From the NCBI GenBank assembly GCA_910576815.1, contig CAJTKA010000006.1:1-64000 (forward strand): a stretch of 64,000 bases of DNA, in the 5' to 3' direction. The stretch comes from an uncultured Lachnospiraceae bacterium (GTDB taxonomy: Bacteria > Bacillota > Clostridia > Lachnospirales > Lachnospiraceae). Made by a program: the position numbers and the translations under genes. The notes beneath the pieces are model-generated. The model saw nothing but the letters and a program-made list of their open reading frames with translations. It did not search any database and was not told the origin of the DNA. How positions within the stretch are numbered: the first letter of the stretch is position 1; each line of letters starts with the position of its first letter. This document shows, piece by piece, positions 31,465 to 39,422 of the stretch.

Positions 31465-31954
31465 TTATTTTAGATTTAGAGGAGCCATACCCAAAAATTC
31501 CTTGATTTCTTCCTTTACAAAGGCGTATTCGCCCAGCTGCTCCTCATACTCCCGCATTCTTGTATATGCTTCCTCCGCCTGCCGTACGTTGCCTGCTTCC
31601 TGACGGGCATGATACAGCATCGCCGCCTCATAATAATATGCTGCCGCGTAAATCTGCGCCATATCCCCTTTTACCGGGTCCTCCTGCGCCTCATTGCGGT
31701 ACACGCTCTCTACAAGGTTGTCTGATTATGCTTCACCGTAAAGGGATTCGGATTGCCGATCATCCTGCCTGTTTTGCCGATTGCCCTGCGGTACTCCCGA
31801 ACCGGAACATCCGCCAGTTCCTCCACATCCCTTTTGACATCGTAAAGCTGTTCCATATACTGTTTTTCGCCACCGGGTGCATTAAGCGCCCGCAGTACGG
31901 GCATTTCGCGCTGTCTTCCTCTATCGGCGCATTACAATTCTCACAATAAATCAT
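31465..31954 (-). pseudogene. Frameshifted zinc-ribbon protein with helical repeat region
   Basis: Three successive frames join into one protein: MIYCENCNAPIEEDS with CPYCG (31,954 to about 31,865), then QYMEQLYDVKRDVEELADV (to about 31,715), then NLVESVYRNEAQEDPVKG to the end, with a tetratricopeptide-like helical part (QIYAAAYYYEAAMLYHARQ). The first shift lies at a run of five A residues; one extra A restores the frame. The second lies near 31,715. Sequencing errors are possible, but two in 500 bases suggest a decayed gene. Confidence 0.65.
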
Positions 31955-32025
31955 ACTGTTTCACATCCCCGTTTACGAAGGAAAGGGGCCGGTACTCCAG
32001 CCCCTTTCCGTATCACTTAAAAATC

Positions 32026-32952
32026 TTACTTTCTCTTCTCCAGTCGTTCTCTGTATCCGGGCGCATTTTTGATCTCAAATTTATTATTGAACATCTCATA
32101 TTCCGCGTCCGGCAGCTTATCCGCAAGCCGTTCCTCGACATTGCGCTTATAGACCAGACCGCAGGCCACGGACGGTGCCAGGATCTCATCTTCAAAAGTC
32201 TGGCAAGCCCGCTTGACCCGCCAGCAATAATCCTCCGCCTCGCCGTCTTCCGCTATGGGGATCAGCACGTTGAACACGTCTCCGTCCACACGGCCGATCA
32301 CATAGTCCGGCTTCTTTTCCTGTACCAAAATGTTGGCAATCGTACAAATCAACCGATCGCTCTCCTCATCACCAAATCGGTCATTCACATATTTCCAGTC
32401 ATTAATGTTGAAATTGATGACCGCCACAGGGACCACCTCGGCTCTGTCGATCACCCGCATACGTTCCTCGAAATAGACCTTATTAAATACGCCCGTAAGC
32501 GCGTCCTCATTTTCCCCTCTGGCAGTCTGCACATGCTGCATGCCCACCTTATCCTCCAGCTCATCCGCGTAAATCGCAGACTCTCTGTGAAGATAGGCCT
32601 CCTCTCCCCAATGAGAGAGCATGTGGGAAAAGGCATCGAGAAGTTTCTCCGCCTCCTCTCTCTTATCCGCAGCTACGCTGTCCGTTTTTGCATAGAGATG
32701 CGCAACGGTGCGCCCGTAGACCCTGATCTTTCTGCCGGGATCTCCCACCACATCCGGCGTAAAACCCGCAAAATTTCCCACGGAAACAACCTTTTCGCCA
32801 TGTCTCTCCGTAAGAAGCACTTCCAGACCGCTTAAGGCATTCAACGCTTTCATACACTCAGCAATGGCGTCGATCTGGTAAAGATGGTCCATGCCATAGT
32901 TTTTTACGTTATCCTTGATCCGCTGCTCAAAAGGAACCGCCTTATAGTTCAT
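32026..32952 (-). CDS. Degenerate GGDEF-domain protein
   Basis: The 308-residue soluble protein has an N-terminal sensory-like region with an unknown fold (GRKIRVYGRTVAHLY). From about residue 150 it follows a diguanylate cyclase: DALTGVFNKVYFEERM, VAVINFNINDWKYVNDRFGD, and the active-site loop RVDGDVF in place of R-x-GGDEF. The first two loop residues and the catalytic Glu are changed, so cyclase activity is unlikely. It may bind c-di-GMP or GTP, or act through protein contact. Monocistronic. Confidence 0.7.
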   Translation of the reverse strand: MNYKAVPFEQRIKDNVKNYGMDHLYQIDAIAECMKALNALSGLEVLLTERHGEKVVSVGNFAGFTPDVVGDPGRKIRVYGRTVAHLYAKTDSVAADKREEAEKLLDAFSHMLSHWGEEAYLHRESAIYADELEDKVGMQHVQTARGENEDALTGVFNKVYFEERMRVIDRAEVVPVAVINFNINDWKYVNDRFGDEESDRLICTIANILVQEKKPDYVIGRVDGDVFNVLIPIAEDGEAEDYCWRVKRACQTFEDEILAPSVACGLVYKRNVEERLADKLPDAEYEMFNNKFEIKNAPGYRERLEKRK

Positions 32953-33012
32953 ACCCGTTGTTTCTCCTATCCCCGATTTTCAGAAAGAAATACATAAATA
33001 GTATACCTTTTT

Positions 33013-33516
33013 TCACGGGGTTTGTCTAGGGATAGGATGCTTACGTTTTATCTGATGCAGCATTCCTCCACATATCTGCCCGCGGATTCCTCTTTCTATA
33101 CCCTTACTGATTCCTTCCTCGTATCCCTCAAGTCTCATATCCTCAAACGCCTTACACATATCATATCTCTCCTTTCCTTCTTCCACCACTCTATATTCCT
33201 CCGGTATCTTTACATTCGCCACCACTTCCAGCATATCTCTGGTCTCGTTGTCTATCCTGCTGTACGCTTCACGGTACTCTCTTATGACCGCCTTCAGTTT
33301 CTCCTTTTCCTCTGCATAACGTACCGCCTCAAATACCTGCCGCAAACCTGTCTTATATTCCTCAAAGGTATCATGCTCATGGCAGTCATACAGGTTCAGC
33401 CTGTAGTTTGATACATATTCCTTTAAATCCTCGTCTATGTCCAGCAGATCATATAAGGGATTCAGGTTCCGTGACGTGACATAAAGATATATCAGAATTT
33501 CAGACTCCCAGATATG
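33013..33516 (-). pseudogene. C-terminal remnant of an Rpn-type PD-(D/E)XK nuclease/transposase-like gene
   Basis: The open frame begins after TAA at 33,517 without a start codon and reads NLNPLYDLLDIDEDLKEYV, LRQVFEAVRYAEEKEKL and FEDMRLEGYEEGISKGIERG. These are the C-terminal landmarks of Rpn (recombination-promoting nuclease, transposase_31) proteins. The N-terminal catalytic part is missing. An ATG at 33,345 is possible but would only give the tail. Confidence 0.55.
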
Positions 33517-33595
33517 TTATTTCGACCATATCACGAGTGACAAGATTTGTAAAGGGAAGTATTTTAGGGTCCCTTTGATAAGGAACCCCCAAAGC

Positions 33596-34744
33596 TTATC
33601 TTTTCGTAAACGCTGCCTCTAAATCATCAATCAGGTCCTCCGCATCTTCGATCCCCACGGACAGCCGCAGGGTACGGTCAGTAATCCCATTTCGCAGGCG
33701 TATCTCCTCAGGCACATCGGCATGCGTCTGCGTGGTCGGATAAGTGATCAGCGTCTCCACCCCGCCCAAACTCTCCGCATAACGGATCAGCCGCACATTT
33801 TCAAGAATGGAGAGAGCAAGCTCCTTACTCTCCGCCTGAAAGGTCAGCATCGCGCCAAAGCCCCTTGCCTGCCACTTCATGATTTCGTAACCGGGATGTT
33901 CGGGCAGCCCCGGATAAAGCACCTCCTTTACCTCGTCACGCTCTTTCAGCCAGGCAGCGATACGCAGGGCATTCTCCTGCGCCCTGTCCATGCGGATGCC
34001 AAGCGTCTTGATTCCCCGTAGGATGAGCCAGCTGTCAAAGGGCGCAAGCCCCGCTCCCGTGGTCTTTATGAGAAAGCGGAACTTCTCGCTGATATCCTCT
34101 CTATCCGTCACCAGAAATCCTGCCAGCGTATCGTTGTGACCACCCAGGTATTTGGTGCCGCTGTGGACCACGATATCCGCCCCCAACGCCAGCGGATTCT
34201 GGAAGTAGGGAGACAGAAACGTGTTGTCCACAATGAGAAGCAGGTCGTGTTGGCGAGTGATCTCAGAGACTGCCGCGATATCGGTCACGTGCATCATGGG
34301 GTTGGTGGGTGTCTCGATATACACTGCCTTCGTATGCTCCGTGATATATGCTTCTACATCTTCTTTATAGCAATCAATGCCGGTGAAGGTAATGCCATTT
34401 TTCGCCGACACATTTCGAAAGAGGCGGATGCTGCCGCCGTAAAGATCCGCATCCACAATAATATGATCCCCCGGAGAGAACAGCTCCATCATCAGGGCAA
34501 TGGCCGCCATACCTGAGGACAGCGCCAGCGCGTCGATTCCCTTTTCCAGAGAGGCGACCACCTTTTCCAACTGCTCTCTCGTCGGGTTCTGCAGTCTGCT
34601 GTAGTCGTAGCCCGTGCTCTTTCCCACGCCGGGATGGGCATAGGTTGCCGTCTGGTAGATGGGGAAGCTGATCGCGCCGTAATTGTCGAATCCCTCCTCC
34701 TCCAGATGCAGGCATTTTGTACCGATTCCTCTCTCGTTTGCCAT
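33596..34744 (-). CDS. Trans-sulfuration PLP-dependent enzyme (cystathionine gamma-synthase/lyase class)
   Basis: The 382-residue enzyme has the Cys/Met metabolism fold: GYDYSRLQNPTREQLE, LSSGMAAI, YIETPTNPMM, VDNTFLSPYFQNPL and the PLP lysine in VVHSGTKYLGGHND. Which reaction it performs (cystathionine gamma-synthase, beta-lyase or methionine gamma-lyase) cannot be decided by eye. It has its own strong promoter and follows the cobalamin uptake locus, which fits methionine metabolism. Confidence 0.9.
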   Translation of the reverse strand: MANERGIGTKCLHLEEEGFDNYGAISFPIYQTATYAHPGVGKSTGYDYSRLQNPTREQLEKVVASLEKGIDALALSSGMAAIALMMELFSPGDHIIVDADLYGGSIRLFRNVSAKNGITFTGIDCYKEDVEAYITEHTKAVYIETPTNPMMHVTDIAAVSEITRQHDLLLIVDNTFLSPYFQNPLALGADIVVHSGTKYLGGHNDTLAGFLVTDREDISEKFRFLIKTTGAGLAPFDSWLILRGIKTLGIRMDRAQENALRIAAWLKERDEVKEVLYPGLPEHPGYEIMKWQARGFGAMLTFQAESKELALSILENVRLIRYAESLGGVETLITYPTTQTHADVPEEIRLRNGITDRTLRLSVGIEDAEDLIDDLEAAFTKR

Positions 34745-34790
34745 GGTGTACCTCTTTTCTATATTATTCCTATTTGTTAAGTATGAAATA

Positions 34791-34819
34791 ATAATACAAC
34801 CTATGGCTACTCATGTCAA
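34791..34819 (-). promoter_or_regulatory. Promoter of the trans-sulfuration gene
   Basis: TTGACA (complement of 34814 to 34819) and TATTAT (complement of 34791 to 34796) are separated by 17 bases and lie 47 bases before the start codon. Confidence 0.75.
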
Positions 34820-34856
34820 GTTTTTCCTAATTACTATCCAGCATCTCCCGATCACA

Positions 34857-35369
34857 TCAGCGATAATTCCGACTCTGGTAGCTGTGCTCCTCCACTCCCT
34901 CCAAAGTGTTTAACTTGAGTGCCATCAAAAAGAAATACCCGGAAAGCAGATTGCATAGATCCAGCAGCCTGTTCGAAACCTCGTGCCCCCGTTCCATATA
35001 ACGATACAAAAGCCGCACCAGACATTTTGCCTTCACCCGCAAAAGATGTGCTGTGCACGCGCTCTCACAGCCGCAGGGCAGCACAAAACCGTGTACCGCG
35101 CTCTCCGCCTGCAGCCTTTCTACTATTGCCGCAAGACGTTCCGTCTCCTCCTCCGTTACCGAAAGCGAAGTGCGCAGGGTAGGATTGATGTGATAAATCA
35201 GCTCACAGACCCACAAAAGCTCCTCTGCCAAAGCCTGATCCGTCACCTGACTGCACAAAAGACCCGCGCCGCTAGCCAGCTCATCGGTTGCCAGTTCAAA
35301 ATCACAGCGCAGATCCTCGTCCGCATCGCACAAAAAAGGGTACGCCTCATAAGGGCTCCTGTAAACCAT
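34857..35369 (-). CDS. Divergent PduO-like (ATP:cobalamin adenosyltransferase-like) protein
   Basis: The 170-residue helical protein resembles the PduO fold: ELLWVCELIYHINPTL, ETERLAAIVERLQAE, FVLPCGCESACTAHLLRVKAK and EVSNRLLDLCNLLSGYFFLMA correspond in order to PduO landmarks, including the FVLPGGS-type segment. Several PduO active-site residues are replaced and extra cysteines appear (CGCESAC). Location after btuD supports a cobalamin role, such as adenosylation of imported corrinoid. It could also be a binding protein without catalysis. Confidence 0.55.
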   Translation of the reverse strand: MVYRSPYEAYPFLCDADEDLRCDFELATDELASGAGLLCSQVTDQALAEELLWVCELIYHINPTLRTSLSVTEEETERLAAIVERLQAESAVHGFVLPCGCESACTAHLLRVKAKCLVRLLYRYMERGHEVSNRLLDLCNLLSGYFFLMALKLNTLEGVEEHSYQSRNYR

Positions 35370-35413
35370 TTCCTTGCTCTCCTTCTCACACCGTTGCCGT
35401 TTTGCCTTCTATG

Positions 35414-36196
35414 TCACCGCACCATCCACCGCCCATACATCCGTTTCATATGGCTTCGTACATCCATACCAAACAGTCCGTCGAGAAGACTTACGTCCAG
35501 TTCCTCCACGAGACCATGCGCAAGCGCCCTTCCCTGCTCCAGCAACAGCGCCGAATCCGCAAAGGAAAGCGCCAGACTGATGTCGTGAAACACTCCCAGC
35601 ACACAACGCTCTCCCTCTGCCGTCCAATTTTGCAGACTTTCAAGCAGTTCCGCCTGCGATCGCAGATCCAGATGATTGGCCGGCTCGTCCAGAAGGATGA
35701 TCTGTGGGCTTTGCGCAAAGACTCTTGCCAGAAACACCCGCTGAAGCTGTCCACCGGAAAGCTTTGTCACGGACTGTTCTCTAAGCTCCCATGCGTCGGC
35801 CAGCCGCAAAGCCTCCTCGACCGCCGCCCGGTCCGCCTCCGTCTCCGCTGAAAAAAGAGAACCCGACTGGTGCGCGTAGCGTCCCAGCATGACTGCCTCA
35901 TATACGGTATAATCGAAGGCCGTCTGCGAAAACTGGCTCATCAGGGCAATCTTTTTTGCCCGCTGTTTCGGGGACAGTTCGTTAAGCAAAACCCCGCCTG
36001 CCTCCACGCGCCCCTGCCAGGCAAGCACGCCCGCAAGCGCCCGCAGAAGCGTGGTCTTGCCGCAGCCGTTTGGACCGAGAATGCACAGCCGCTCTCCCGC
36101 CTGCACCTGAAAGGACAGGTCGTGAATCACTTCTGTTTTCCCGTAGCCGCAGAATAAATGTTCTACTGTAAGTAAGGTCGTTTGTTCCATACGCAC
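35414..36196 (-). CDS. btuD: ABC transporter ATPase for cobalamin/iron chelates
   Basis: The 260-residue ATPase has Walker A GPNGCGKTT near residue 39, signature LSGGQLQRV near 143, Walker B QIILLDEPANHLD near 160 and the H-loop VFHDIS. It belongs to the FecE/BtuD group. The cobalamin riboswitch upstream of btuF points to corrinoid as substrate. The gene begins only five bases after the MerR gene, with its GGAGTG ribosome site inside the end of that gene, so it is now probably co-transcribed with the regulator. Confidence 0.85.
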   Translation of the reverse strand: MRMEQTTLLTVEHLFCGYGKTEVIHDLSFQVQAGERLCILGPNGCGKTTLLRALAGVLAWQGRVEAGGVLLNELSPKQRAKKIALMSQFSQTAFDYTVYEAVMLGRYAHQSGSLFSAETEADRAAVEEALRLADAWELREQSVTKLSGGQLQRVFLARVFAQSPQIILLDEPANHLDLRSQAELLESLQNWTAEGERCVLGVFHDISLALSFADSALLLEQGRALAHGLVEELDVSLLDGLFGMDVRSHMKRMYGRWMVR

Positions 36197-36201
36197 TCCA
36201 T

Positions 36202-37539
36202 TTATTCCTCATCTCTTATCAATACATAATAGTCCGTATCATAACCGCCCCAGCGATAATCCCCACTCTTCCACTCGATCATCATATAGTCCATGCCATC
36301 CACTGTCACGATTTCATATGCACAGGCGGTATGATTATAATGTTTGAGCACATAACCTTTCGTCCAGCTCTGAATCTCTTTGCCCGATGTGGTTTCATCC
36401 ATATAAACACTGGACAAAAATCCGTCTTCTCCAAAGTGCATCTGCTTAAATAAAAGTCTTTCCCGAGGGAGATGATTCCCATCCGGAGAAAACTCCTCTC
36501 TGCTGCGGATAAAGTCAAAGGCCTTCCAATCTCCCAGAACCCGCTCGTCATTCACAAAAGGCATATCCGTGTCATCTTCTCTGGCAATCTCACGCCTGGT
36601 ATACCTGTTTTTGTCAATCTGTTCCAGCACTAATACGGTAGGCCTCCCGCCACGAAGATATTCATAGGATTTATTCTCCACAAACATAAAACGGCTGCCT
36701 TGATCGTCCTCAATTTGATATCTGCATAAACAGGACTGGTCGCCGCCGTTCAATTTCAGATATCCTTTTGTCCAGCTATAAATCCAGTAATCTTCTCCGC
36801 CCGGCAGGAAATAGATTTCCCTGTCCCTATTTCCCATATCAGATTCTCTCCGCTCTCCCTGCTCGGAATAGAAATCTTCCTTTACGGCATATTCTCCCAC
36901 AATCTTCCATTTGCCGATGACCTGCTCATCATCCTCAAAAATAAGGTTGATATCTTCATGCAGTTCCCCTATTTCGTCTCCAAGTTTTACCACCTCGGCA
37001 ACCACCTGAATCTCATTTTTGTCCTTACCGCCATAGGTCATGAATCCGGAAATACGCTGAAAATTTCTTCTTTGTATTTCCTCGTCCAAACTGCGCCATG
37101 CAGCCTGTAAGGCTTTGGGATCTAACGGCAGGGCCAAGGACCTTCCCTTTATCAGCATTTCTCCAAATGCATTTTCTTCTACTACTGACAGTGTTTCCTG
37201 TTCCTCCTTCGTATGTTTCTCCTCTTTCTCAAACATCATATGCTTCACCTTCGCAATGGCAGCAAGCATATTTCGATCTTCCGACTCCCGCCGTTCCAGA
37301 ATGCCCATTATGAGCTCATGATCGTCGGCATTTTTCAGAATATCCCTAATTTCTTTCAAAGAAAGACCACCGCTCTTTAATAGCTCAATTTTTTGCACCT
37401 GCTCTATCTGGGCAGTCGAATAATAGCGGTAACCGGAAAAACGGTCAACATAGTCCGGACATAACAGGCCCTCTTTATCATAATGTCTGAGCACCGATAT
37501 GGGCATTCCCGTCATTTTTGCAAATTCACCTATTTTCAT
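36202..37539 (-). CDS. MerR-family regulator with two tandem sensor repeats
   Basis: Residues 1 to 70 are a standard MerR winged HTH (MKIGEFAKMTGMPISVLRHY, RFSGYRYYSTAQIEQVQ), followed by a dimerisation helix to about 125. The remaining 300 residues hold two related units, each beginning with a VIGKWKI/VLGDWKA-type motif and containing a W-TKGY segment (YSWTKGYLKL; QSWTKGYVLK) and a C-terminal tyrosine-rich strand. They look like small beta-barrels of a lipocalin-like kind, as found in BlaR1-associated sensors. Ligand unknown. A MerR-type promoter with a 19-base spacer drives the gene, so it is probably autoregulated. Confidence 0.8.
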   Translation of the reverse strand: MKIGEFAKMTGMPISVLRHYDKEGLLCPDYVDRFSGYRYYSTAQIEQVQKIELLKSGGLSLKEIRDILKNADDHELIMGILERRESEDRNMLAAIAKVKHMMFEKEEKHTKEEQETLSVVEENAFGEMLIKGRSLALPLDPKALQAAWRSLDEEIQRRNFQRISGFMTYGGKDKNEIQVVAEVVKLGDEIGELHEDINLIFEDDEQVIGKWKIVGEYAVKEDFYSEQGERRESDMGNRDREIYFLPGGEDYWIYSWTKGYLKLNGGDQSCLCRYQIEDDQGSRFMFVENKSYEYLRGGRPTVLVLEQIDKNRYTRREIAREDDTDMPFVNDERVLGDWKAFDFIRSREEFSPDGNHLPRERLLFKQMHFGEDGFLSSVYMDETTSGKEIQSWTKGYVLKHYNHTACAYEIVTVDGMDYMMIEWKSGDYRWGGYDTDYYVLIRDEE

Positions 37540-37575
37540 GCCTGTGCCTCTTTCAAAAACTGTTTACAGTTACCT

Positions 37576-37589
37576 ATGAAGCGCTTCAT
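37576..37589. promoter_or_regulatory. Perfect 14-bp palindrome at the MerR transcription start
   Basis: ATGAAGCGCTTCAT lies at about +1 to +14 of the MerR transcript. It could be a second operator for the same or another regulator. Confidence 0.5.
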
Positions 37590-37595
37590 GAAAGA

Positions 37596-37626
37596 AGTAT
37601 AAACCTAATGTATGGTTTAGAGTCAA
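37596..37626 (-). promoter_or_regulatory. MerR-type promoter and operator
   Basis: TTGACT (complement of 37621 to 37626) and TATACT (complement of 37596 to 37601) are separated by 19 bases, the overlong spacer typical for MerR-activated promoters. The spacer contains the dyad TAAACC-N8-GGTTTA. It drives the MerR gene and very likely btuD downstream. Confidence 0.85.
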
Positions 37627-37701
37627 CCTGACAAGCTAACGTTATGACTCAATGCCAAAACGCTGCCACGCATAAATACCATTGTTTCATGACTTATTTA
37701 C

Positions 37702-38214
37702 TCAAGGATCGTCATAGGATACCTCCATACTGTCTACAATAGCTTTTATTTCATCAACTATTTGTTGAACACTTTTATGATCTGTATCGATAACATAATC
37801 GCCTTCGTATGGCTTTAAATGCAGCCAGAAAAAGGAGCATTCATTTTGATCTCCACGCTTTTTATGACGTTCACGCAAAGTTTCTTCTGAACAGGTCAAA
37901 GTAATGCCAACAACGGAATAATCTTTTGCTGTTATATCTTTTAATATCGCTTCTCGAATTGTTTTATCCACAACAACCACCGATGAAAAAAAGACATAAT
38001 CAAAACCAGAGTTTAAATATGTTGATAACGCAAATGACATTGTTTTATCACCATTTCTCAGTCTCGGATCATCAACCGAAAATGGATTGACACACCATGC
38101 CCAATCACCATCAAAATAAGCACTGTTTTCATAAGAAGTAAAAAGTTTCTGTGTCACTGTCGTTTTCCCTACACACGGAGAACCTGCAATAATAATCAAT
38201 TTTTGCTTGGACAT
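37702..38214 (-). CDS. P-loop nucleoside/shikimate kinase-like ATPase
   Basis: The 170-residue protein has the P-loop IIIAGSPCVGKTTVT near residue 8, an FDGDW motif near 35, and a lid-like arginine region (TLRERHKKRGDQ). It belongs to the small AAA_33/kinase type with unknown substrate. The gene is clearly more AT-rich than its neighbours, suggesting transfer. It interrupts the btuC to btuD order together with the MerR gene. No ribosome site of note. Confidence 0.75.
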   Translation of the reverse strand: MSKQKLIIIAGSPCVGKTTVTQKLFTSYENSAYFDGDWAWCVNPFSVDDPRLRNGDKTMSFALSTYLNSGFDYVFFSSVVVVDKTIREAILKDITAKDYSVVGITLTCSEETLRERHKKRGDQNECSFFWLHLKPYEGDYVIDTDHKSVQQIVDEIKAIVDSMEVSYDDP

Positions 38215-38349
38215 CTATATTCCTCCCATGATTCATCTAAAGCTCTACAACAATATGTCTGATTATACCACTTCTATTTCCAATTTGCCACAAAAATATA
38301 GGGCACAGCAACCGCTGTACCGCACATTTTTTATTGTTTTAGCGACTTC

Positions 38350-39414
38350 TCAATCGTCCCTTCTCCCCGCAAAGAAAAGATACAGGAAGAAAGGCGCACC
38401 CAAAAGCGCCGTGATCGAGCCGATCGGGATCTCATGCGGCGGCGTGAGTGTCCTTGCCGCCAGATCGCACAGCACCAGAAAGGCGCCGCCAAGCAGGACA
38501 CTGGCAGGAAGCACTCTGCGGTGCGAAGCTCCGAAAAGCTTTCTCGCGATATGGGGAATGATCAGATCCACAAAACCGATGATGCCCACAAAGGCCACCG
38601 CCACGCCGACCAGTACTGCCACCGCCGCCATCAGCCGCCCTTTGACACGGCACAAATCCACGCCCATGGCCACCGCCTGCTCCTCCCCGAAGGTCATCAC
38701 GTCAAGCTCCCTTGCATAACGCAAAAAATAGAGACAACACAATACCGTGACCGGCAAAAGCGCCCACACCGCGCTCCACTCCCGCATGGAGAAACTGCCA
38801 AGCTGCCACAGTTGAATGCGCTGTGCATAGGCGGGAGAAGCCGTGGCAAGCAAAGTCATCACGGCGTTGCAAAACAGGGAAACCACCATGCCCACCAGCA
38901 CGATGGTCACGTTGGACATCCCGCGGTCTAACTTTGCTGAAACAGCCAGCACCAGAAACACCGTGCCAAGCGCAAAGCCCAGACTGACGCCCGGTAACAG
39001 AAATGCCCCCAGCCCTGCCGACGCCAGTCCCAGCACGATCACCAGTGCTGCACCAAGCCCAGCGCCCGAAGAAACGCCCAGACCGAAAGGAGATGCCAGC
39101 GGATTTTGCAGTACGGACTGCATCACCCCGCCGCCTGCGGCAAGCGCAGCCCCCGTCAAAAAGGCCAGCAGAACACGCGGCAGACGCATATCAAGCACCA
39201 TAACGCTGTAACTTGCGGGAATGTGCTCCGGCAGGGGCAGCCCGAACAGCCGCCCCGCCAGAATAGCAAGGATATCTGCAGGCGAGACATACACGCTCCC
39301 CACGCCCATGCCCAGAAGCAGCGCAAACAAGGCTGCCGCCAGAAGGATTCCCATTTTTGTCCCCGCCCTCTTTGTCTTTCCCTGTTCCGATTTTGTCCTC
39401 TGTCTCATGACCAC
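38350..39414 (-). CDS. btuC: FecCD-type permease for cobalamin/iron chelates
   Basis: The 354-residue membrane protein has about nine to ten helices and the FecCD signatures: LRLPRVLLAFLTGAALAAGGGVMQ, NPLASPFGLGVSSGA, and GFVDLIIPHIARKLFG near the end, the site that contacts the ATPase. It is in the riboswitch-controlled operon directly after btuF. The substrate is inferred from that riboswitch. Confidence 0.93.
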   Translation of the reverse strand: MVMRQRTKSEQGKTKRAGTKMGILLAAALFALLLGMGVGSVYVSPADILAILAGRLFGLPLPEHIPASYSVMVLDMRLPRVLLAFLTGAALAAGGGVMQSVLQNPLASPFGLGVSSGAGLGAALVIVLGLASAGLGAFLLPGVSLGFALGTVFLVLAVSAKLDRGMSNVTIVLVGMVVSLFCNAVMTLLATASPAYAQRIQLWQLGSFSMREWSAVWALLPVTVLCCLYFLRYARELDVMTFGEEQAVAMGVDLCRVKGRLMAAVAVLVGVAVAFVGIIGFVDLIIPHIARKLFGASHRRVLPASVLLGGAFLVLCDLAARTLTPPHEIPIGSITALLGAPFFLYLFFAGRRDD

Positions 39415-39422
39415 CTATTTCC

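Noticed and set aside
31850..31880. Programmed -1 frameshift in the zinc-ribbon gene
   Set aside because: The run is only five A residues and does not give the XXXYYYZ pattern in frame; a second shift is needed later, so decay or sequence error is simpler.
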